A DNA stretch of 5,777 nt from NCBI GenBank assembly GCA_016196905.1, contig JACPWV010000172.1:1-5777 (forward strand), given 5' to 3'. Positions 1 through 5,777 of this stretch are shown one piece after another. Both the position numbers and the translations under genes were made by a program. Positions within the stretch are counted from its first letter, which is position 1. Each line of letters begins with the position of its first letter. Origin of the DNA: Chloroflexota bacterium. GTDB taxonomy: Bacteria > Chloroflexota > Anaerolineae > UBA7937 > JACPPX01. The notes below the pieces were generated by a model. That model did not search any database and was not told where the DNA came from. It saw nothing but the letters and a program-made list of their open reading frames with translations.

Positions 1-600
1 CTCGGCCGGGTACGGATCCCCCTCTCCCACGATCCGTGCCGGCAGGCTGTGGGCGGTGAAGATCACCGTGACGCGGTCGCGCGCCTTGGCGGGGAAAGTG
101 GCGAGGGCCGCAATTAATTTTTTGGCGACGGCCTCGATGAATCCGGGATGATCGTTCCAGCTATCGATATAGGTCACCTCGAGATCGGCCCCGAGCTCAT
201 CCAGGGCCTCCCGGACTTTTTGGAAGTAGGCCCCTACGCTCATCCGCGAGTAGTGGGGGGCCATGCATAGGGCGACCATACGGCGCGCGCCATCCTCGAC
301 GATCTGTCCAACCGCATCGCGAATATAGGGATGCCAGTGGCGCATTCCGACATAGGTTCGAAAACGTCGATCTCCATCGGCGTTCAACACATCCTCCAAG
401 GCCTTGGCCTGCGCTTGCGTGATGCTCAAAAGAGGCGATCGGCGGCCAATTTGGCGGTAGCGCTCTCGAATCTCCTCGACCAGCTCAGGGGCTGTAGGGC
501 GGCCTCCGCGCACATCCAACAAATAGGGCTCTACCTCCTCCAGGGACTGGGGTCCCCCATAGGCCATCATCAAGACGGCGGTGCCTAGATCTCGTCGCAT
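1..600 (-). CDS. hemH: Ferrochelatase, probably coproporphyrin ferrochelatase (3' end outside window)
   Basis: Inserts ferrous iron into a porphyrin; with hemQ in the same operon the likely substrate is coproporphyrin III (CpfC role), giving coproheme. The reading frame is open from the ATG at 600 to the window edge: 200 residues seen, and the family usually has more than 300. Visible family signatures: an N-terminal AVLMMAYGGP segment whose Tyr14 matches the tyrosine near the iron in Gram-positive CpfC, RSPLLSIT at about 54-61, the APHYSRMSVGAYF segment at about 114-125, and FTAHSLP at 181-187 with the expected catalytic His184, followed by GDPYP. The stretch reads IGRRSPL where relatives usually have IGG-x-SPL. 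The start lies 6 bases after the hemE stop with no clear Shine-Dalgarno sequence, so translation probably depends on reinitiation after hemE; Met11/Met12 are less likely starts because they would cut the first beta-strand. Soluble or peripheral; no signal peptide. Identity is secure; the coproporphyrin preference is inferred from context. Confidence 0.96.
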   Translation of the reverse strand, partial: MRRDLGTAVLMMAYGGPQSLEEVEPYLLDVRGGRPTAPELVEEIRERYRQIGRRSPLLSITQAQAKALEDVLNADGDRRFRTYVGMRHWHPYIRDAVGQIVEDGARRMVALCMAPHYSRMSVGAYFQKVREALDELGADLEVTYIDSWNDHPGFIEAVAKKLIAALATFPAKARDRVTVIFTAHSLPARIVGEGDPYPAE

Positions 601-606
601 CGGGTG

Positions 607-1647
607 TTATCGTTGGGTGTGTTCGTGGACGTAATCGACCAGGGCCGCCACGTTCTCCAGGGGGGTCTCGGGGAGGAGGCCATGGCCCAGGTTGAAGATG
701 TGGCCTGGTCGACCGGCGGCTCGGTCGAGAATATCTTGGACGCGGCGCTGGACTTCGGGCCAGGGGCCCAACAGTGCTGTCGGATCGAGATTGCCTTGGA
801 TGCCCACCTTGGGGCCCACGCGCTGCCAGGCCGCGTCCAAGTCGATCCGCCAGTCGATCCCGATGACGTCGCCGCCCGCTTCCCTCATCGCTTCGAGCAA
901 GCCTGCGGTCCCCGTCCCGAAGTGGATGACGGGAACCCCCTCGCTGCGAGCGGCCAGGATCACCTGACGCGAGTAGGGCAGCACATAGTCTTGGTAGTCG
1001 GAAGGAGCGAGACATCCCACCCAGCTATCGAAAAGCTGGAGGGCTTGGGCGCCGGCCCGCACCTGGGCGCGGAGATAGTCGCTGGTAAGGTGGGTCAACT
1101 TCTCCAGAAGTTCTCGCCAGGCTACCCTTTCCTGGAACATAAAAGCTTTGGTGCGTTGGTAGTTGCGGGAGGCGCCGCCCTCGATCAAATAGCTGGCCAG
1201 GGTAAAGGGCGCCCCGGCAAAGCCAATGAGGGGGACTCGACCATCCAAGAGGGGGCGAGCCAGGCGGATCGCCTCCAAAACGAAAGGGACGCTCTCCTCG
1301 GGAGAGGGAACACGCAGGCGTTCGACATCGGCGGCGTTGCGCAGTGTGTTGCGGATCAGCGGCCCGTCACCAGAGGCGGTGTATTCCAGGTCGACCCCCA
1401 CCCCCACTAGGGGCAGTAAAATATCTGCGAAGAGAATGACCGCGTCCAGCTCGAAGCGTTGGAGCGGCATCAAGGTAATCTGGGCGGCTAACTCCGGATT
1501 TTGGCTCAGGGTGAGAAAATCGTACTTCTCCCGGAGCTGGCGATACTCAGGCAGATAACGCCCGGCCTGGCGCATGAACCACACCGGGGTGCAGTCCACC
1601 GCCTGGCGGCGTAGGGCTCGCAGGAGGCGGTCGTTGCGCAGGGTCAC
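607..1647 (-). CDS. hemE: Uroporphyrinogen decarboxylase
   Basis: Cytosolic, cofactor-free enzyme that removes the four acetate carboxylates of uroporphyrinogen III to give coproporphyrinogen III. At 346 residues it is full length for the family. Visible motifs: PVWFMRQAGRYLPEY at 21-35 (Arg26 and Arg30 matching the substrate-binding arginines), LFADIL with the key Asp75, GFAGAPFTLASYLIEGG at 142-158 with Tyr153, LQLFDSWVG at 203-211, HFGTGT at 242-247, GIQGNLDP at 282-289, and FNLGHGLLPETP at 318-329 with His322. It starts at GTG (1645-1647), supported by a strong Shine-Dalgarno sequence 7 bases upstream and by N-terminal alignment with the usual family start. The stop is TAA. It follows hemQ by 30 bases and precedes hemH by 6. 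It supplies the substrate for the terminal branch. Nothing is missing among the catalytic residues. Confidence 0.98.
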   Translation of the reverse strand: MTLRNDRLLRALRRQAVDCTPVWFMRQAGRYLPEYRQLREKYDFLTLSQNPELAAQITLMPLQRFELDAVILFADILLPLVGVGVDLEYTASGDGPLIRNTLRNAADVERLRVPSPEESVPFVLEAIRLARPLLDGRVPLIGFAGAPFTLASYLIEGGASRNYQRTKAFMFQERVAWRELLEKLTHLTSDYLRAQVRAGAQALQLFDSWVGCLAPSDYQDYVLPYSRQVILAARSEGVPVIHFGTGTAGLLEAMREAGGDVIGIDWRIDLDAAWQRVGPKVGIQGNLDPTALLGPWPEVQRRVQDILDRAAGRPGHIFNLGHGLLPETPLENVAALVDYVHEHTQR

Positions 1648-1652
1648 TTCTA

Positions 1653-1661
1653 TTCCTCCCC
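1653..1661 (-). promoter_or_regulatory. Shine-Dalgarno sequence of hemE
   Basis: On the minus strand the 30-base hemQ-hemE gap carries GGGGAGGAA, whose GGAGG core ends 7 bases before the GTG at 1647. It is one of the strongest ribosome-binding sites in the window and decides in favour of the GTG start. The gap is too short and shows no hairpin or promoter, so hemE should be co-transcribed with hemQ. Confidence 0.85.
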
Positions 1662-1677
1662 GCTGGATACCGATTTC

Positions 1678-2415
1678 CTAACCTAGCAGGGTCAGCGCCT
1701 CTCCCAGCCGATGGTGGATGCAAGTCAGGATGGGAGTATCGCGCAGGGTGTAACGACGCACTTGGGTCTCCCGCAAGGCCCTGACCAGCTCCTCGAACTC
1801 CTCCAATTGTTCCATCTCATAAGCGACGATGAACTCTTGGTCGTCCAGACCGAAAGAGTAGGCCAGGACCTGCCGCACCGAAGGGTAGCGGTGTCCGACT
1901 CGGATATGTTCGTTCATCAGGGCCTGACGCTCCTCCGGCTTCAGCAGATACCATTCGGGGGTCTTGCTAAAGGGATACACCACCAAGTAGCGGCCCCGCT
2001 CGCTGCCGAGTATGGCTTGCTCCTGGGCGGTGGGTCGACGGACGTAGGTCGAAGGTCGGATCAGCCCCAGAAGCGAATAGCTCACCTCCAGGTAGCGGCC
2101 CAAACCGGTCGTGAGCAAGCGGCTGAGCGAGGCTTGGAAGGCATCCACCGAGGAGGCGTTTCGCCAAAGCAAAAGGTCCAGCCCCATCTTCAGCCCCAGA
2201 CCCGAGTAAGCGTAGGTGTGCAGCTCCGCCTCCTCGCGTTGAACCTCGAGGGCAAACTCCTCCCGGCCCCGGCGCCGTTCCTCCTCTGGAAGGCGCCGCC
2301 AGGACGGATCCAGCCGAAAGGCCAGATACTGGACGAACAGTGGGGCGATTGGCGTGGCGGGTTGGAGCTGCTCCCTTGGCTTGGTACGAATTTTCCCGCC
2401 TACTCTTTGAGCCAC
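1678..2415 (-). CDS. hemQ: HemQ, coproheme decarboxylase (chlorite dismutase family)
   Basis: Peroxide-dependent enzyme that decarboxylates coproheme at two propionates to yield heme b, the last step of the coproporphyrin-dependent pathway. At 245 residues it has normal length for a single-gene HemQ. The N-terminal half contains the ferredoxin-like segment with [15 protein letters not shown] at 72-86 and [12 protein letters not shown] at 103-114. The C-terminal half has YPFSK at 147-151 (Tyr147, the proposed catalytic radical tyrosine; Lys151), then [15 protein letters not shown] at 168-182 with His170 as the expected proximal heme ligand, SFGLDDQEF at 187-195 and the [10 protein letters not shown] ending. 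Gln182 sits where true chlorite dismutases have the distal arginine, arguing against chlorite-degrading activity. The start is GTG (2413-2415), overlapping the end of hemB by 16 bases, with AAGGAAG 7 bases upstream. Older annotation would call it 'chlorite dismutase'; the heme operon context makes HemQ much more likely. Stop TAG. Confidence 0.93.
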   Translation of the reverse strand: MAQRVGGKIRTKPREQLQPATPIAPLFVQYLAFRLDPSWRRLPEEERRRGREEFALEVQREEAELHTYAYSGLGLKMGLDLLLWRNASSVDAFQASLSRLLTTGLGRYLEVSYSLLGLIRPSTYVRRPTAQEQAILGSERGRYLVVYPFSKTPEWYLLKPEERQALMNEHIRVGHRYPSVRQVLAYSFGLDDQEFIVAYEMEQLEEFEELVRALRETQVRRYTLRDTPILTCIHHRLGEALTLLG

Positions 2416-3416
2416 TGAGCAACTTCCTTGGCGTGATAGGTGAGGATCATATCCGCCCCGGCTCTTTTGATCCCGGTGAGGATCTCTAGGACGATGCGGC
2501 GCTCATCGATCCAGCCCCTTTGCGCCGCGGCCTTGACCATGGCGTACTCCCCACTCACGTTGTAGGCGGCCAGGGGGTGATGGAAATGCTCCCGCACGCG
2601 ACGAATCACATCCAGGTATGCCAGGGCGGGCTTGACCATCACCAGGTCGGCGCCTTCGGCGATATCCTGGGCCACCTCCCGCAACGCTTCTCGAACGTTG
2701 GGCGGATCCAATTGATGGCTCTTTCGGTCGCCCAAGCGGGGGGCCGAGTGGGCGGCCTCCCGGAAGGGGCCGTAGAACGCCGAAGCATACTTGGCCGCGT
2801 AGGCCAGGATGCCCACCTTAGAATAGCCAGCCGCATCCAAGGCTTCGCGGATGGCCGCCACCTGCCCATCCAACATCCCGCTGGGCGCCACCAGGTCGGC
2901 CCCCGCGGCCGCATGGGAGAGGGATACTCGACCCAGGACCTCCAAGCTCTCGTCGTTGAGGATCTCGCCCTCGCGGACCAGACCGCAATGGCCATGATCG
3001 GTATACTCGCAAAGACAGACATCGGTGATCACGATCATCTCCGGCAGTTCGCGCTTGATGATACGAATGGACTCCTGGACGATGCCGTGCTCATCGAAGT
3101 TCTCGCGGCCGATGGGGTCCTTCTCTTTTGGGATCCCGAAAAGTATCAAGGCCGGAATACCCCAGTTCGCCAGTTCCTCGACCTCGGCTGAGAGGCGGTC
3201 CAGGGACCAGCGGTATACGCCCGGCAAGGAGGAGATCTCCTCTCGGATGCTCCGGCCGTGGCGGACGAGCAAGGGATAGATGAAATCTTGGGGACTCAGC
3301 ACCGTTTCGCGGACGAGCCGACGCAGATTCTCAGTTCGCCGCGTGCGTCGCAGGCGAGGGAAGCCTGTTGCGAGTTTGCTGATCTCGACGGGATGCAGTG
3401 TCTTGATTTCACTCAT
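2400..3416 (-). CDS. hemB: Porphobilinogen synthase (delta-aminolevulinic acid dehydratase), zinc type
   Basis: Condenses two 5-aminolevulinates into porphobilinogen in the cytosol; family members are TIM-barrel homo-octamers. The 338 residues cover the family's usual length with a slightly long N-terminal arm, which begins the recognisable [20 protein letters not shown] segment. The metal site [14 protein letters not shown] at 132-145 has all three cysteines (134, 136, 144), so the catalytic metal should be zinc rather than magnesium. The two Schiff-base lysines are present: Lys209 in [16 protein letters not shown] and Lys262 in [11 protein letters not shown]. The conserved [12 protein letters not shown] segment (229-240) and YNVSGEYAM (285-293) are intact. 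The DRKS/DPPN region resembles forms with an allosteric magnesium site, but this is inference. ATG start with AAGGAAG 9 bases upstream, 18 bases after hemD. The TAG stop lies inside hemQ, a 16-base overlap. Confidence 0.98.
   Translation of the reverse strand: MSEIKTLHPVEISKLATGFPRLRRTRRTENLRRLVRETVLSPQDFIYPLLVRHGRSIREEISSLPGVYRWSLDRLSAEVEELANWGIPALILFGIPKEKDPIGRENFDEHGIVQESIRIIKRELPEMIVITDVCLCEYTDHGHCGLVREGEILNDESLEVLGRVSLSHAAAGADLVAPSGMLDGQVAAIREALDAAGYSKVGILAYAAKYASAFYGPFREAAHSAPRLGDRKSHQLDPPNVREALREVAQDIAEGADLVMVKPALAYLDVIRRVREHFHHPLAAYNVSGEYAMVKAAAQRGWIDERRIVLEILTGIKRAGADMILTYHAKEVAQWLKE
2423..2429 (-). promoter_or_regulatory. Shine-Dalgarno sequence of hemQ inside hemB
   Basis: AAGGAAG on the minus strand, 7 bases before the GTG at 2415. 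It lies within the last codons of hemB, so ribosomes finishing hemB pass over it, suggesting translational coupling of hemQ to hemB. It is the main support for the GTG start; there is no nearby ATG in frame before the conserved domain. Confidence 0.8.
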
Positions 3417-3423
3417 GGGGATG

Positions 3424-3432
3424 CTCTTCCTT
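3424..3432 (-). promoter_or_regulatory. Shine-Dalgarno sequence of hemB
   Basis: AAGGAAGAG in the 18-base hemD-hemB gap on the minus strand; its AAGGAAG portion ends 9 bases before the ATG at 3416. The same AAGGAAG word precedes hemQ. No promoter or terminator fits in this gap. Confidence 0.75.
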
Positions 3433-3434
3433 AT

Positions 3435-4226
3435 TCAAGCGGGGTCGCGCCCGAGGGTGGCCGAGGAGAGGAGTGCCTCTACCAGTCCTTCGGTGGTATG
3501 GGAGGAGGCAACCCCATCCACCCGCAAACCCAACTCGCGAGCTGTGCGAGCGGTGATCGGCCCGATGCAGGCCACCCAGGTGCGACTTAGGAGTCGGGAG
3601 GCTTGCGGGCCCAGGCCGTCGACGAGGCTGTGCACTGTTGACGAACTGGTGAACGTGACCACATCGATGTGACCACTGCGCAGCGCTTCGGCCAGGCGGC
3701 TGTAGTCCCGAACCGGTAAGGTGCGATAGACCGTCACTTCGTCGACATACGCCCTTTTTCCCCTCAATCCCAGGGCCAGGACCGCCCGAGCTCCTTCGGC
3801 GCGCGGCAGGAGGATCCGCTGTCCGGACACTTCCCCGATCTCCTCTACGATCGCTTCCGCCACAAAGCGGGTGGGAACGAAGTCTGCCCGCTGACCCTCT
3901 TGGGCCAAGGCACGGGCAGTGGCCGGGCCGATGGCCCCCCAACGAAGCCTTGGGGGGAAGCGACGTTCGAGGCCCAGGGCATCTAGCCGCTCGAAGAAAA
4001 AGCGACCGCCGTTTACGCTGGTAAAGATGATCCAGTCGTAGGTGGATAGACGCCGCAGGGCGGCATCCAGCGGGCTCCAATCCCGAGGAGGGACGATCTC
4101 GATCGTGGGGTACTCCACCGGCTGTGCACCCAACTCTCGAAGTCGTTGACTCAAGAGACCCGCCTGCTCTCGTGTTCGAGTGACCAGCACTCGCAAGCCC
4201 AAAAGGGCACGATCATTCTCAAGCAT
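3435..4226 (-). CDS. hemD: Uroporphyrinogen-III synthase
   Basis: Cyclises hydroxymethylbilane with inversion of ring D to give uroporphyrinogen III. It has 263 residues, normal for a stand-alone HemD. As is typical, sequence conservation is low, but the two-domain pattern is clear: GLRVLVTRTREQAGLLSQRL at 10-29 opens domain 1, WIIFTSVNGGRFFFERL at 65-81 and WGAIGPATARAL at 96-107 lie in the linker-proximal parts, LLPRAEGAR at 139-147 and VDEVTVYRTLP at 161-171 (Tyr167, the conserved active-site tyrosine) follow, and VVTFTSSSTVHSL at 189-201 with CIGPITARTARELG at 220-233 closes the fold. There is no fused uroporphyrinogen methyltransferase (CobA) domain, in contrast to many operons where hemD is fused to or beside cobA, so this locus looks dedicated to heme rather than siroheme or cobalamin. 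ATG overlaps the hemC stop by 8 bases; stop TGA. Confidence 0.95.
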   Translation of the reverse strand: MLENDRALLGLRVLVTRTREQAGLLSQRLRELGAQPVEYPTIEIVPPRDWSPLDAALRRLSTYDWIIFTSVNGGRFFFERLDALGLERRFPPRLRWGAIGPATARALAQEGQRADFVPTRFVAEAIVEEIGEVSGQRILLPRAEGARAVLALGLRGKRAYVDEVTVYRTLPVRDYSRLAEALRSGHIDVVTFTSSSTVHSLVDGLGPQASRLLSRTWVACIGPITARTARELGLRVDGVASSHTTEGLVEALLSSATLGRDPA

Positions 4227-5157
4227 TGGTCAAGGGAATCCTTTCCGGCGCGAGCAACTCCGTAGCGCCCATCTCCATCAGTGCGCGGGCGGCCTCCTGG
4301 GCGGGCCCCTCGGGATCCTCGAGCCTCCCCCGGGCCCGGTAGCGGAGGATGCGCGAACCATCCGCAGCAGCCAGCAAAGCGTCCAGCACCAGTTGACCGT
4401 TTTCGATTCGTCCGTAGGCGGTGATGGGCACGGAACACCCTCCGCCCATCCGCTTCAAGAAGGCGCGCTCGGCAGAGATCGCGGCTTCTGTGGCGGGATC
4501 GTTCAAGGGTCTCAGCAGCGCCAGGGTAGCGGAGTCATCGGCGCGGACCTCTAGGGCCAAAGCACCCTGACCGACCTCTGGCAAGATCATCTCCAGCGGG
4601 AAATACTGGGTGATGACGTTGTGACGGCCCAAGCGATGCAACCCGGCCGCAGCCAGGACGGTGGCGTCGTATTGACCCTCCTCGACTTTGCGCAGGCGGG
4701 TGTCCACAGTTCCGCGGATGGGTTGGATGTCTAAATCGGATCGAGCGGCCAAGAGTTGGGCCTTTCGGCGAGGGCTTCCCGTCCCCAAGACGGCGCCGGA
4801 GGGTAGTTGCTCGAAACGTATTCGCCCGCGAGAGACCAGCACATCGCGGGGATCCTCGCGAGGGGGGATGGCGGCGATCCGCGTTCCAGGAGGCATCTCG
4901 GTGGGCAGGTCTTTTAGGCTGTGCACGGCCAGATCGATCTCGCCCCGCAAGAGATGGTCCTCGATCTCTTTGACGAAGATGCCCGGGTTCTCTGCCTGGT
5001 GGGAGGGCATCGCCGGATTCTTGTCTCCCAGGGTTTTGATCTTACGGATCTCGATGTGCAGGTTGGGATGTGCCCGTTGCAAGGTTTCGGTGATCAGGCC
5101 AGTTTGAATGCGAGCCAAAGCGCTGCCTCGCGTTCCCACCACCAGGCGTCTAGTCAT
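4219..5157 (-). CDS. hemC: Porphobilinogen deaminase (hydroxymethylbilane synthase)
   Basis: Joins four porphobilinogens head to tail into hydroxymethylbilane using a covalently bound dipyrromethane primer. The 312 residues match the bacterial family. Signatures in order: VVGTRGSALARIQT at 6-19, IKTLGDK at 40-46, IDLAVHSLKDLPTEMPPG at 74-91 with the catalytic aspartate at 83, PREDPRDVLVSR at 99-110, LGTGSPRRKAQLLAARSDL at 124-142, PIRGTVDTRLRK at 146-157, and LPEVGQGALALEVR at 192-205. The cofactor-anchoring cysteine is Cys241 in MGGGCSVPITAYG. The ATG at 5157 begins directly at the conserved first strand and has GGAGAAGG 8 bases upstream. It overlaps hemA by 8 bases (minus strand ATGACTAG) and hemD by 8 bases. 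Stop TGA. All key residues are present; product assignment is essentially certain. Confidence 0.98.
   Translation of the reverse strand: MTRRLVVGTRGSALARIQTGLITETLQRAHPNLHIEIRKIKTLGDKNPAMPSHQAENPGIFVKEIEDHLLRGEIDLAVHSLKDLPTEMPPGTRIAAIPPREDPRDVLVSRGRIRFEQLPSGAVLGTGSPRRKAQLLAARSDLDIQPIRGTVDTRLRKVEEGQYDATVLAAAGLHRLGRHNVITQYFPLEMILPEVGQGALALEVRADDSATLALLRPLNDPATEAAISAERAFLKRMGGGCSVPITAYGRIENGQLVLDALLAAADGSRILRYRARGRLEDPEGPAQEAARALMEMGATELLAPERIPLTNA
4239..4244 (-). promoter_or_regulatory. Probable weak Shine-Dalgarno sequence of hemD
   Basis: AAAGGA on the minus strand, inside the 3' end of hemC and 12 bases before the hemD ATG. The spacing is longer than ideal, so hemD expression probably relies partly on coupling through the 8-base hemC-hemD overlap. 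Confidence 0.45.
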
Positions 5158-5777
5158 CCGGATGACCTTCTCCCGGGTCCAGACCGAAGAGCGTTTGCAA
5201 GGCGTCGGTATACAGGGCTCCGTTGCCCCGGCAGGCTTCCTTCTTCAAGCGCACCGTCGGCTGGTGAAGGAGTTTATTGACGATGGACTCCGCCAGGCCC
5301 TCCACAATGCGGATTTCTCGATCGCTGAGTTGCCCCAGACGGCGAAGAGCCCTGGTGAGCTCACTCTTTTGGATCGCCCGTGCGTGCTCCCGCAGCTGCG
5401 TGATGGTGAGGATCGCCTGGCGAGATCGGTACCATTCCATAAAAGCCGTGGTCTCTTGAGCTAGGATGGCCTCCACTTTGGGGATCTCCCGCGCACGAAC
5501 CCGCAGGTTTGCCTCGATCCGCTGGCTGAGGTCGTCGATGCTCCAAAGACTAACTCCAGGGAACTCCCGCAGTGCCGGATCGATATTCCGAGGGAGGGCC
5601 AAGTCGATCAGCATAAGTTTGCGATCCGTCCGAGCTGACAAGGCCCGCTGCACTTCCTCGAGGCGGATGATGGGTCGCGTAGCAGAAGTCGAGGCGATCA
5701 CCAGATCCACCTGGGTGAGGATCTCTCCCAGCTGCTCGAAACCCGCCACTCGGATGGGAGCAGAGCGGGCCAGGGCA
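5150..5777 (-). CDS. hemA: Glutamyl-tRNA reductase, C-terminal part (5' end outside window)
   Basis: NADPH-dependent enzyme reducing glutamyl-tRNA to glutamate-1-semialdehyde, the committing and usually rate-limiting step of the C5 pathway. The frame is open at the right edge; 208 residues of a protein usually just over 400 long are visible, roughly the second half. The fragment opens in the late NADPH-binding domain (FEQLGEILTQVDLVIASTSA), continues with KLMLIDLALPRNIDPAL, the typical strand-turn motif, and PGVSLWSIDDL, and then enters the long helical spine and dimerisation domain ending in LHQPTVRLKKEA and ALYTDALQTLFGLD. The catalytic cysteine and tRNA-recognition domain lie outside. A GTG at 5747-5749 is an internal valine, not a start, because conserved sequence continues upstream of it. 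Stop TAG, 8-base overlap with hemC. Being first among the visible genes, it or a gene upstream should lie near the operon promoter, which is not in the window. Confidence 0.96.
   Translation of the reverse strand, partial: ALARSAPIRVAGFEQLGEILTQVDLVIASTSATRPIIRLEEVQRALSARTDRKLMLIDLALPRNIDPALREFPGVSLWSIDDLSQRIEANLRVRAREIPKVEAILAQETTAFMEWYRSRQAILTITQLREHARAIQKSELTRALRRLGQLSDREIRIVEGLAESIVNKLLHQPTVRLKKEACRGNGALYTDALQTLFGLDPGEGHPDD
5166..5173 (-). promoter_or_regulatory. Shine-Dalgarno sequence of hemC inside hemA
   Basis: GGAGAAGG on the minus strand, 8 bases before the hemC ATG at 5157 and within the last codons of hemA. It supports the ATG choice and coupled translation of hemC with hemA. Confidence 0.75.

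Noticed and set aside
604..1410. Long plus-strand open frame (268 codons) opposite hemE
   Set aside because: It lies almost wholly antisense to hemE, whose motifs are complete. Its product shows no recognisable domain and reads as a complement of conserved hemE codons; long antisense frames are expected in GC-rich genes.
1648..1677. Possible promoter or terminator in the longest gap (hemQ-hemE)
   Set aside because: Only 30 bases, taken up by a ribosome-binding site; no hairpin followed by a T-run and no convincing -35/-10 pair.
1678..2415. True chlorite dismutase (perchlorate/chlorate respiration)
   Set aside because: The position of the distal arginine needed for chlorite degradation appears to hold glutamine, and the gene lies inside a heme operon with no chlorate or perchlorate reductase nearby.
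1711..2418. Plus-strand open frame (235 codons) covering nearly all of hemQ
   Set aside because: Antisense shadow: no recognisable motif, while the minus-strand frame carries the full HemQ active-site pattern and a good Shine-Dalgarno sequence.
2520..3191. Plus-strand open frame (223 codons) opposite hemB
   Set aside because: Composition mirrors hemB codons; no family signature, and hemB has all its zinc cysteines and both lysines.
3409..4080. Second minus-strand frame overlapping hemD
   Set aside because: Proline/arginine/glycine-rich out-of-frame translation with no domain; the HemD frame explains the region.

Overview
The window is a tightly packed heme-biosynthesis operon, all on the minus strand and GC-rich. 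In transcription order (right to left) it reads: hemA (glutamyl-tRNA reductase, 5' part outside the window), hemC (porphobilinogen deaminase), hemD (uroporphyrinogen-III synthase), hemB (porphobilinogen synthase), hemQ (chlorite-dismutase-family coproheme decarboxylase), hemE (uroporphyrinogen decarboxylase) and hemH (ferrochelatase, 3' part outside the window). No gap exceeds 30 bases, and three of the six junctions overlap (8, 8 and 16 bases). I see no internal promoter, terminator, RNA gene, repeat or mobile element.

How the genes work together: HemA commits glutamyl-tRNA to the C5 pathway. The next enzyme, HemL (glutamate-1-semialdehyde aminomutase), is not in the window. HemB condenses two 5-aminolevulinates to porphobilinogen. 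HemC polymerises four of these to hydroxymethylbilane, HemD closes the ring to uroporphyrinogen III, and HemE decarboxylates it to coproporphyrinogen III. HemQ beside HemH points to the coproporphyrin-dependent ending: oxidation to coproporphyrin III by a HemY/CgoX-type enzyme (not in the window, possibly just past the left edge), iron insertion by HemH acting as CpfC, then HemQ decarboxylating coproheme to heme b.

Organism: a bacterium using the C5 route and, by inference, the coproporphyrin-dependent branch. That branch is known mainly from Firmicutes, Actinobacteria and several deep or uncultured phyla. The GC-rich composition, HemC-HemD-HemB core order and mixed HemQ features do not let me name a phylum. 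An uncultured lineage is possible but is a guess.

Overall this is a well-understood operon. The points worth a second look are modest: the position and mixed active-site features of HemQ, the translational coupling, and one substitution in a usually glycine-rich HemH motif. I found no evidence of an undescribed system.
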